Below, piece by piece: positions 10,784-20,438 of a stretch of 64,000 nt of DNA. The position numbers and the translations under genes were made by a program. Every line of letters begins with the position of its first letter. Within the stretch, counting starts at the first letter, position 1. The stretch is from assembly GCA_023853785.1 (NCBI GenBank), contig JAJIRX010000301.1, positions 1 to 64,000 of the forward strand. The letters run 5' to 3'. Origin of the DNA: Psilocybe azurescens (taxonomy: Eukaryota; Basidiomycota; Agaricomycetes; Agaricales; Agrocybaceae). The notes under the pieces were generated by a model. It was not told the DNA's origin. It saw only the letters and a program-made list of their open reading frames with translations, and did no database searches.

Positions 10784-13441
10784 ATGTTTGAAAATACGAG
10801 AAATATCATTATAAACGGAGGAACATTTACGGGGCACCAGCACCAGCACCAGCACCAGCATGGTCCATCATCGCTAAATATTAATAACGCGAGCAAGACT
10901 GGTATGTACGTCTCTCCATCTAGACTCATGCTCACCTCTATTTCATGTTTGCAGCGATAGATCGGTTGATGGAGGCTGCATCTCTCGGCGCGTTGCATAA
11001 CTCGGGTGAGAGATTCGACCCGCCCAAATGCCATCCAAACACTCGTACGGCCGTCCTTCAGAAGCTCATGGATTGGTTTATTGGGGAGTTTGGATGGGAT
11101 AACTTCGCGCTTTGGCTCTATGGTCCGGCAGGCGCAGGCAAATCGGCGATTGCACAGACCTTCGCAGAACTATGCGCCAAGAAGAATCACCTTCTCGCCA
11201 GTTTCTTTTTCTCTAGATCAGATGTTAGGCGAAACAACGAAGCGGCTTTGGTGGCGACGTTGGCCTATCAAGTATGGTTACACGTTCATGAATCTCGGCC
11301 AATAATTGAAGCAGCTATCAACAACAATCCGGCAATCTTTCAGCTTAACTTCGATACACAGTTTCGCGCATTGTTCCTCGATCCTCTTCTTCAGCTCTCC
11401 AGTGCCGGGCGTTTCACATCTGCAACACCGTTTCCTAACCTAGTCATCATAGATGGTCTCGACGAATGCGATGGAGCGGACGTTCAGAACACCATTTTAA
11501 ATACCATCTCCAATGAACTCCAATACCATCGCTCGGCTCTCCCCTTGAGATTTCTCATTGCCAGCCGACCAGAGTATCATCTCACCACATCATTTTCTGT
11601 CGGCCCTCTCCACAGTCTGACTTTTCGTCTTGCACTCGACGACACATACCACCCAGATGAGGACATCAGGCTATATTTGACAGACTCGTTTTCCGACATA
11701 CGAAAGGCGCACATTATGCGCGACCATCTTCTGGATTCATGGCCATCGGAGAAAGAAATCGCAAAATTGGTTGCAAAATCATCAGGTCAATTCATTTACG
11801 CAGCCACGGTCATAAGATATGTGTCCTCTCCTCGACGTAATCCGCTCGATCGACTCAAAGTGATTCAAGGCCTCCTTCCGTTCAATGATGATAGGCCATA
11901 TGCGCAACTCGATGCTCTATATATCAATATCCTTTCCGACGTAGAAGATATCAAAGAAGTCTTGCGAATTCTAGGGGTGGCGATTGTATTAACCGATAAT
12001 ACGGATGATCACATTGAGCCTCTAGGAATCAATGAACTGGAGAAGTTTATGCAACTTACTCCAGGCATTCTTCAGCTCCTCCTCATTGACCTATTGTCTG
12101 TTGTGGATGCCTCAGATAACAACAAGCCCATCAAGTTTCTTCATGCCTCGTTTACTGATTTCCTCGTTGATCCAACACGGTCTCGTCAATTTTTCATTGA
12201 TCCCAGTAAAATGCATGAGGAAGCTGCCCATTTCTGTATTTCTGCCATTACATGTAAGCATTGATTGCTCTCTTACAAGTTTACATCTGAGCTTTGTTCT
12301 ATTTTACATATAGCACTCGACATAGCGAGACCGGTGCAAGATTATGCTTACTGGTCCCTCTTGAGGCATCTTCAACTGGCAGGCCCTCTGCATGACAACA
12401 CCACTCTTCGGGAGAAGATTTTCAAGGTGCCCTATATTCAGCACTGGACACCAGATGAGCTTACATTAAGGGCTGGACCTTTACAATATCGTAACGGGTC
12501 ATTGAGTGAGGATCCTGCAATGTTTCTACAATTTCTGCAAACGTCGGTGTGTCTACTCTCTAAAAAAGATATTTGAAACAACATATTTTGAATCCAAATT
12601 TAGGAATTTAGGAAAACGGAAGAGCTCTATCTCCATCATCGCAGTATTTGGGATCAAGGACTACGCGGATACCTGGCATTGATTCCTATGAGCCCTTGTC
12701 TGGCTTTTTTGGACTGCCGTCAGTGCCGGTGGGATACTGCAATATAATCGAACACTAACACTCTCTTCATGCACATTTGCGGTTCTTTCATCCTCATATG
12801 CACTCTACGTCTTGCCTTTTGTGGAACATTTTCTCTGTCCTGCATCATTCAGTGGGTGGCGACAACCTAAATCGCACAGAGTTGGTCCCATAACTAATAA
12901 TCCATATCCTCGCATGATGACGGAATTTCTAAATGATCCGTCGCGAGCAGGACCGCACGCTGTCGATCAATTAACGTATACTACGGCTGCGGTGTTCGCA
13001 GTCGAGTTCGCGGTCAGCGCTTGGGATGAGACAAAGTCCATTCTTCCTTTCGCGTTTGAAGAGACATGCGGCGAACATTGGAACTTCGTCTGGGATACTT
13101 TGGCATTCATGTTGTCGAAGGCCGGGTACTCGGCCGAGTTAGTCAATTCGCTCGGCCAACAGAACATTACCATGAATCTAGGAAGACCGGATACCAACTT
13201 GCGCGATCGGGTACAAACCTTGTTTGGAGCCGTCCGCACCTATTTGCTGAAATTTAAAGGGTCAAGTCCTTCACCGTTCAAAATTATTATTAACTGGACA
13301 GAATATCCAAGCGACTACGTTGGTAACTGTTTCACGGCCGGAGACTTAGATGATAATGGGGACGCATGGCGAGTCTTTTACGTTGATGAGTCCATTCTCC
13401 AGAGCGACGAGAATACACAGGAGCCCACCAGGCAAAGGTGA
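10784..13441 (+). CDS. NACHT-domain NLR (STAND ATPase), near-intact
   Basis: A signal-transduction NTPase of the fungal NLR type. Exons 10,784-10,901, 10,955-12,253, 12,314-12,546 and 12,604-12,718 join in frame with GT...AG introns of 53, 60 and 57 nt. The last exon (from about 12,877) runs to the stop at 13,441, but its 5' junction is unclear. The start MFENTRNIIINGGTF is typical of agaric NLR leaders. A His-Gln repeat follows, then GERFDPPKCHPNTR, Walker A GPAGAGKS (residues about 96-103), Walker B VIIDGLDECD (about 203-211), a sensor-like FLIASRPEYH, and FLHASFTDFLVDP in the winged-helix region. No ankyrin, WD40 or TPR repeats follow; the C-terminus is a roughly 200-residue helical domain shared with the pseudogene at 4.3-6.9 kb. 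The likely role is non-self recognition, inferred from the family. It is absent from unit 2 of the local duplication. Confidence 0.9.
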
Positions 13442-13739
13442 TCAGCTATGCGGGAACACATAGGTCGGGCATATATTCAGAGGATGTTGTGGCATCAACG
13501 TGAAAGGAAAATGTACAGTCACAGATACTAGAATGTCCCACTCTATCGTGAAACCAATAATGATATTCGACCCCTCTGAAATCGACCGAGTCATTGAAAC
13601 CGTAGGTTCGGGGTATGCGTTGACGCCAATAAGCCAAAGGGTGGCCTCCGCTTTAATCTTTTGGTTCACATATATGCGGCCGTACATTCATTTGCGTACA
13701 GCACGCACCTCGAATCAGCGAACACCATTCAGACCGAAG

Positions 13740-14930
13740 TTGCTGGCTGAAGGCTGATGCGCTCGATCCCCTCTTCTCTTCTCTTCAAAGTCGCCTCAAG
13801 GTTACTTTTATCACACGGGCGAGTATTGAATCAATGAAACAACATATTCTTTCAAATCGATTGAAAATAAAGCGAAAGGTATTCAATGACCTAAACTCCG
13901 TGCTGGCTATGTGTGGAGGTATGTATTGTATTTTATCTACAGTACCAGCTCCAGTACGAAAAACAAAAACTCGTTTCATTTCTCGTCCTGTCGATTGCCT
14001 GCTCGCCTGTTAAAGATGTGGGTGTGCGGTCGTTGTTATTATTTTCTTAATATCGTCGTCGTGTAACTCTCCAGCTGGCGCTGCGCCACACCGGGTCCTC
14101 ATTCTCGATGAGATCGTCGCCTCACCGACAACGAAGAAACGTGAAAAGCTGATGGCGAGAGAGAGATGTGGGGTAGATGTGCATGACTTGCATGCGGTGA
14201 ATAATTGTCGTAATGTCCAGATCGTGGGGATATTCGAGCTGCGAGCGGCGGGGATGTGGGATAGGTAGCGAGTGGCTGCCGCGTCAAACACATGGGCGTG
14301 GGGTGTCCTCGAGACATCGTCGGGTCGGAAGAGAGGGGTTGTAATCGTTTTATTTGTTCGATATTTCTTTCTTCTTTTCAGTTTTTCGAGCGGCGTACTA
14401 GAATCTATAAATCAAATAACAATAACAAAGAAGAATCCATCAAGCCAACGAAGCACCCCGGTACTCGACTCAAACTCCGTCCGTAGAACGGTTATGGAGG
14501 AGAGCAGGGGATATTGTCGCTTTTACTCAGAACTCGGACTCGCAGGTTGCGTGTGGTAGTAGAACGAAAAAAGAAGATGCAGTAAAGAATAAAAATAAAA
14601 TTACATACCGGAAATGGGACGCATGAAAGCCAAACCAAGGAGGATAACTCGAGAAGCCGAAAGATCCAGGCAAACAATGAAACAATCAACTCGACGCCAA
14701 ATCAAGGCGGAGGGTGTATAAGGGGATAGGAGGTTGATGTAGACCTGGCTTCGAATCCAGTCCGCTTCAGCGTTCCATGCCCTTCTGCACGCGATGTCGG
14801 GAGGGTGAAAATTAAACGCGGTTAAGAATAGATGGTGAAAGGAATAAAAGGCTGGGGTTGCAAGTTGAAAAGAGAATTGAAAAAGTGGGGTGGTGAACAA
14901 AGCGAAAGGGCAGACGAAGGGCAGGAAGTT
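13740..14930. repeat. Segmental duplication, 3' block of unit 1 (copy at 17,260-18,230)
   Basis: Matches 17,260-18,230 in the same orientation. Shared stretches include CTGAAGGCTGATGCGCTCG, GCCTCAAGGTTACTT, TTCTTTCAAATCGATTGAA, GGATGAGATCGTC-like blocks, ACTCGAGAAGCCGAAAG and GAAAAGAGAAT. Long open frames here (for example 14,601-15,017 minus) are not convincing genes. Divergence is substantial, so the duplication is old. Confidence 0.85.
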
Positions 14931-14970
14931 GGAGTCATACTCGTCTTCCATCTCCTGCACGCAACCCTTA

Positions 14971-15930
14971 CTATCCTCCTCGGCAGCCCAAGCACACGTC
15001 CTCAATCCACTCCTCATACCTCACCCGCGCCCCTTCTTCATAAGCACCATAAGCACTGGAACCGATGCCACCGAACCTCCTGCGCGCAAGTGTCATGCAG
15101 TGCTTTATGAGCAGGAACACAATCACGTACAACGTGAGCAGGATGGCGCGGCGTTGGCATGGCGAGCTGGAGACAGACATGGGTTCGGGGGAGAGTGATG
15201 GAGGAGTGGAGAGGAAGCGTCGGCGAGTACCTGTGCGTCGTCAGTGGAAGAAGCAGGGACGTTGGACGGGGAGGGGGACGGGACGGGAAAGGGTCCTTGC
15301 TGCCTGAGCTGGATTTTGCGCATCTCGCGCTCGACCGCGACCATCATCCGTCTATCCTCGTCCTTCTCGTCCTCATCCAACGCACATCCGCCATGCAACC
15401 GCTCGAAGAATGGCACATCAAGCTCCATCTGCGGCACACCCTGCATCCTCGAAAAGTCCATCAGCCGGGTCGTGAGGAGCATGTCTCGCACTCCGAGATT
15501 CGCAATGTGCTGTCTAATACGCTCGGCAGAGGAGCGTGTGCCGTTGAAAGGTGGTCGGAATCGTCGTCGTCGAGGAGGCGGCCAATGCGACCCGAGATCT
15601 GATCCGAAGCACCAGTGACGGGGATGTCAGATCGACAGCGATACTTCACATCCAAGGCTGGCCTCGCAATCGAAGGGACATCAGCGATAACGTCGTCATC
15701 GTTATCCGGGACAACAACGACGACAGACTCACGAGGAATAGACAGCGGCGTCGGACTCGTCGACCTGCTCGCAGGTGCAGAGGACGTAGCAGACGCAGCG
15801 GCACGCACCATCTCGGCTTTGTACCGCTTCTCCACGACGTACATGACCACGCGGTAGACGCACACGAAGACGTTGTGGTCTGAGGATGCAATGCGTTGGC
15901 GGTGCGGCGGGTGCGACTAGGGGCGGGCAT
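14971..15930 (-). pseudogene. Unidentified gene Y, copy 2 (fuller copy)
   Basis: The family is not recognised. From the ATG at about 15,930 the minus strand reads MPAPSRTRRTANA. A one-base shift then leads into NVFVCVYRVVMYVVEKRYKA, a Ser/Thr/Pro/Asp-rich linker, LMDFSRMQGVPQMELDVPFF, an acidic EDRRMM...EREMRKIQLRQQ helix, and a hydrophobic segment, LYVIVFLLIKHCMTLARRRF, near 15,100-15,150. The latter could be a tail membrane anchor followed by a basic patch. Frames change at about 15,480 and 15,190 as well as at the start, so this copy is probably inactive, although introns could explain part of it. A solo LTR lies just beyond its 5' end, between it and the SEC61 remnant. Confidence 0.5.
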
Positions 15931-15963
15931 TTGATGAAGACGATGACAAAGGACGTGAGGGAG

Positions 15964-16158
15964 TGTAGCGGTCTGGGTTTCCCGCTACTATATAAGTCCA
16001 CGGCCGCCCCAGGAAACATGTACTGGAGTAACGGGTGTGACGATCTAAGAGTTGTAACGTCGAAGCCTGACTTGGTTCAGACTTATCTCGGGACAGATAG
16101 TCCAACGGTTGTGCCGTGTGCAATTCCGGCATGTTCCATTTTAGGCAGAAACGTTACA
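15964..16158. mobile_element. Solo LTR, copy 1, with 5-bp target duplication GGGAG
   Basis: A 195-bp unit that begins TGTAG and ends TTACA, flanked by GGGAG on both sides (15,959-15,963 and 16,159-16,163). It contains a TATATAAG box. A second 195-bp copy lies at 44,902-45,096 with only about five differences. TG...CA ends, a 5-bp duplication and no internal coding region fit a solo LTR left by recombination. Confidence 0.85.
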
Positions 16159-16547
16159 GGGAGAGGAAGCATAACCGCGACAGGCATCGGGATGCGCGAG
16201 GGCTTTGCTTGGCAGAGACAGGGACAGGGTTAGGCTTAGAGGACGGCGAGCGGGACGGAGACACCGAGAACGGCGGCGGCGGCGACGGCGACGAATGCGG
16301 CGCGGGGGGGGTCAAAGATCTCTTTCTCCTTCAGCTGCAGCTTCAGCTTTGCATCTCGCGGCGATGTTGTCAGTGCCGCAAGAGACAGATGATGCAACTG
16401 TTGTTGTTCGACATATGACATCCAGTTTGGTTTCTCAACATCGTCCGGTCTTTCTTATCTATACTACCAGAAGTGTCCTCACCCGTTCGCAAAGTACCTT
16501 TCTTTATGTTAAACTGCACACAACACGTACTGATCCACATATCACAA

Positions 16548-17160
16548 GGTACCATTAAACCAGAAGGTATTGTGGACAGCGATAACACTCCTTATCTTCC
16601 CGGTGTGCTCGCAAGTACCCCTGTATGGTATTATGTCCTCCGACTTGTCCGATCCGCTCTACTGGATGCACATTGTCCTGGCCTCTAACCGTGGAACTCT
16701 CACGGAACTCAGCTCGGTATCACGCCTGTTATAACTTCGGGAATGATTATGCAGCTTTTGGTGGGTGCGAACCTTATCGATGTCGATTTCAATCTTAAGA
16801 AGGATCGGGCATTGTTGAATGGTGCTCAGAAATGTGAGTGTCATGTCATCTTGTGTCGTGTACATTACAAGCCCCCTCCATCCGCATTCTTCTCGTCCTT
16901 TTGTCCAATTTATTTTTCATCCATATATTCACAAAGAAGCACACATACTGACTAAAATTTCCCAGTCTTCGCTCTGATCATTCCCCTCGGGCAAGTCACC
17001 GTCTCGTGCCCACAGTGCGACCTCGGGGCCTGCATCTGCATCTTCCTCATCATCCAGCTCGTTGTCGTCGTCGATTTAGTTTTTTCACCATGCTCTTGCG
17101 ACTTGTCCCCTTGCAGTCCCTCAGATCTGCAGCCTCTCGAGGAATTTTATGATTAGGTAT
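16548..17160 (+). pseudogene. SEC61 alpha pseudogene, unit 2 (5' half only)
   Basis: A second decayed SEC61-alpha copy. Plus-strand pieces: [20 protein letters not shown] (about 16,560-16,617), [17 protein letters not shown] (about 16,660), then after a 2-base insertion [16 protein letters not shown] (about 16,710) and [12 protein letters not shown] (about 16,800), a possible intron, and FALIIPLGQVT (16,967). It keeps some residues better than unit 1 ([18 protein letters not shown]) and retains the first transmembrane segment, which unit 1 has lost. After ACICIFLIIQLV (about 17,040) the rest of the gene is deleted: sequence equivalent to about 8,890-9,955 of unit 1 is missing and the match resumes at 17,150. 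It cannot form a channel. Confidence 0.85.
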
Positions 17161-17259
17161 GTAGAGAATGTGAGGGCGGTGTCTCTTCGTGTTGTGTGCG
17201 AAACGTTAGGATGGGTCCAGCAACAAAAATACGGGCGAATTTTCAGTATGATGGCGACC

Positions 17260-18230
17260 GAAAGCTGCTAACTGAAGGCTGATGCGCTCGGTCCTCTCTT
17301 CTCTTCTTCCCTTCAAAGTAGCCTCAAGGTTACTTGTATTACACGCGCAAGTGTTCAATCAACGAAGCAAAATATTATATTCTTTCAAATCGATTGAACA
17401 TAGAAGGTATTCCATGCCTTAAACTTTCGCTATATAGCTATGTATGTATGCATTTTATCTACGGTACAGTACAGTACAATAAAACTCTCCGGGCTCGTTT
17501 TCGTCGGTTACCCGCCTGTCTGCCTGTTTCAAAAGATGCGGGTCATTGTTATGTATTGAATTTCTTAATAATATCATCGTCATCGTGTTCCCTCGAGCCA
17601 AGTCCCAAGTCGGCATTGGTCCTAGCTCCTGGATGAGATCGTCACCTCGCCAGGAGACAACAGCGAACGTAGGAGACAGGAGAGAGCACGATAAATAGGT
17701 ATGATGGTGCATAGCTTGCATGTGGTGGAATAATTATTGTAATATCTAGATCATGTATAGCGCATAGCGCGTAGGCCAAGACGTAGTTAAAGCGTAGGCG
17801 GAAATGTGTGAAAGAGGCATAAGAGCACCCAGAGTGCTCTCGAATGTAATAAAACTAGGACGGCGTGATATTTAGTGTGTGGTGGATGGGTGTCGTGCGG
17901 GGGTCAAGCTAACCAAACCAGACCAAGTAGGGCGACTCGAGAAGCCGAAAGCAAGCATTAGAACAATCGAATCGACGCCAAATTAAAGCGGAGGATGTAT
18001 AGGGGGATAGGAGGGTTGAATCTGCACCTGACTTTGAATTCAGTCCGCTCCAGCCCGGGATATTTTTCTGCGTGTGGTATTGGGAGATTGAAAAGTATAG
18101 GCGCTTAGGAATAAATGGTGGAGGGTAAAAAGTGAGAATAAAATGTGGAAGTTGAAAGTTGAAAAGAGAATCCAAAAAGTGAGATTGGAAAACAAAGTGA
18201 AAGTGGAGACGGAGGGTAGTAAGTCGGACG
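17260..18230. repeat. Segmental duplication, 3' block of unit 2
   Basis: Counterpart of 13,740-14,930 in the same orientation. In unit 2 this block follows the SEC61 remnant after only about 100 bp. In unit 1 a 3.7-kb piece with the NLR lies between the two. Confidence 0.85.
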
Positions 18231-18299
18231 CCGGAAGGGGCACGATAGAGTGACAGGAACTGGCGAGAGGAATCGATAGGCGGGAGCATGAACCATGTG

Positions 18300-19802
18300 A
18301 ATGTGGATTTACACAGCATTCGGACTCAGAAAGATTATCTTGTAAAAGTGATTCAAACCTGCACTTCAGATTAATGATTAGAAAGCAGATCATGGATAGC
18401 TTTACTCCTTCGTGCTTACCATGGCGCTGAGTGGAAATCCTACGACCCAGACGTTTGATCCCATTCCACAATGTGTCACGTTCCTTCCAGATTTGCTCGG
18501 TAACATCGATGAGCGGAATGGCTATCAAGGCAATTGCCAGCGTTTGACCGAATGTCCAGCCGGCTTCTTGTGCTGACTCGACGAGTAAAGAACTATTGGT
18601 ATGGATAGTAAACTCTGTAGTAAGAATAAAATACATCTGCACAAGGAAAGTCAAAACGATGAAGCTTCCTAAGTTTAAAGATTCTGCTGCTCGAGGAAAA
18701 CATATGTGCTGGATAATGGGAATAGCGAGAAGTTCCAGATCGCCTATAAAGACGATATCAAGAAAAGACACGAGGAGGACAATGTATAGCATGAAGAACC
18801 AGATTCATATGGGGGATGCGACTCGAATATTGATTCCAGGTAAGATGACGACTCTTGTATCGCTGGTTAAGTTGTCGCAATCGCCGAACTGACGAACCGT
18901 AAACCAAACCCATACCCCAAATGCAGAGAAGAGTGTCGGATGAGCCGACGCAAGAGTAGTCATGATCCAGTCGCGGTCAAGGAGCTGAACAACCTCTTCA
19001 GCCATAGGAAATTCTTTGATTGCCCATGCGCTAATCGATGTCCTGGCTCCGTCCACCAAGGCTTCGGGGCACATCCATCGGTTTCTACACCAAGGGAGTT
19101 GAAAAGTCGCTGTCGTTGGCTTGTCGTCTTCATAGAATTTATCACCTCCTTTACCCCTCCCGAGTCATCTGTGTGGTCCGAGTCGTCGGTAATAGCTGCT
19201 TATAGCGCTGACAGATTCTGGACAACATCGTCCAGTATGTCTCGACTCTGAGGGAATTTCTCCTGCGTTGCCAATGCATTTTTCAGCTTAAATGTCCTCC
19301 TATTTAATGCTTCCCGAAGTACTGTGAAAATCACATGTTACGCGGGGTGCATATACAGAAATAGGAGAGCAAACCATCATCTTCCTACTTAGTTGTATTT
19401 TCCATCAAGTGGTATAGTAACTTTAACGTCTTTCCTACATGCTGCCTGAACTCAATCTCGACATTCAATATAATTTGTGCAATGATTGCGAATTGGAAGA
19501 AGATTAAAGCACTGGTATTGTTGATCCAACTGAGCTGGAGAACAATGACAGCGTGATAAACGGATAATCTTGGGTAGTGGCCTGAATAATCGCAGAAACA
19601 AGGAGCGCACAGCCAGGTAGGAGATTCCGAGGTAAAGACGATGCAAACTAATCAACTCTTTCTCGCCGATATGCCCATCCATGCTGGAAAGGATTGGCTG
19701 GACGAGGGTGAGGATAGCCCGGGCGTAAATGGCAACACGAACACCGATCCCAGAGATGTCGGTGTTGGGAATGATACCTATATTATTGCACGCAGAGGGC
19801 AT
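18300..19802 (-). pseudogene. Multi-pass membrane protein of unknown function, decayed
   Basis: From the ATG at 19,802 the minus strand reads MPSACNNIGIIPNTDISGIG, then VRVAIYARAILTLVQPILS and, one frame away, LPGCALLVSAII and NNTSALIFFQFAIIAQIIL. These are strongly hydrophobic helices. I recall this start from uncharacterised basidiomycete membrane proteins, but know of no function. Further hydrophobic helices follow downstream (FMLYIVLLVSFLDIVFIGDL near 18,790 and GQTLAIALIAIPLIDV near 18,540). Lesions: a one-base deletion at about 19,622 (adding one T to the coding strand restores the frame), a TAA near 19,199, a frameshift near 19,085 and an in-frame TGA near 18,808. Some could be unrecognised introns, but the combination suggests a pseudogene. 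Confidence 0.6.
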
Positions 19803-19900
19803 GAGTGGGGGGACAAGGACAGGCCAAGATGAATAATGCTTTGTATGCACGCCACCACGATGCACAACACAGGCTACCTGCTGCTTGTCAGCCTCAAAAC

Positions 19901-20332
19901 CTGTACTTATCACTCCCCAGTTTTCCTTGAGGATTCCTCAGACCCATGGAATCCTCAAGGAATATTGAAGGAATCTGCTAAAAGTGAAGGAATAAGTGAG
20001 GAATCTCTGAGGAATCTGCAAGGAATCTAATAAATTTGTAAAGTACTATCATTCGGCATATAAAGTACAAATTTTATTTATTTACATAGAAAGTTATGTT
20101 TAAACAATTGAAACTATCTTCACTCTTCTGATGCTTTCTTTTGTGCTTTTTTAGAACACATTTGGTATGGATAAATAATATTGTGTGGATAAACCAATTG
20201 AAGTTGCTTGGTGTCATACATTTAAGAATTGAATCAAATCCACCAAGCCAAGAGTTGAGTTGTTTACATGCCTTACAATCAAATTAGTATATTTATAATT
20301 CTGAATTAAAAGACTTACTTGGGTAGTGAATG
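19901..20332 (+). repeat. Foldback element, left inverted arm (432 bp)
   Basis: Reverse complement of 24,024-24,455, over 432 bases on each side with few differences. The outer end reads CTGTACTTATCACTCCCC and the inner end ACTTGGGTAGTGAATG. The arm includes a run of GGAATCTGC/AGGAATC-type short repeats (19,930-20,030). It has no coding capacity. Confidence 0.92.
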
Positions 20333-20340
20333 CCCTTAAA

Positions 20341-20438
20341 GGAGGACTTATCACTCCCCCAGCTTTTCCTTAAGAATTCATTTATTCCTCACTGATTCTC
20401 TGTACAATTATTTTAGCACTAGATCCCTTTAAGCAGAC
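20341..20438 (+). repeat. Inner arm of the foldback element, second terminus
   Basis: Contains a second TTATCACTCCCCCAGC terminus (about 20,350) and ends at the hAT target duplication. Its reverse complement lies outside the right arm at about 24,456-24,565. The order is therefore A-B-[hAT]-A'-B', an alternation rather than a simple palindrome. Confidence 0.8.

Noticed and set aside
14735..14770. TTCGAATCC-like box as a tRNA B box
   Set aside because: No A box at the right distance and no cloverleaf could be drawn by eye.
14601..15017. 138-codon minus-strand frame as a membrane protein
   Set aside because: Its hydrophobic Phe/Leu-rich part comes from a pyrimidine-rich tract, and the duplicated copy near 18.1 kb does not keep the frame.
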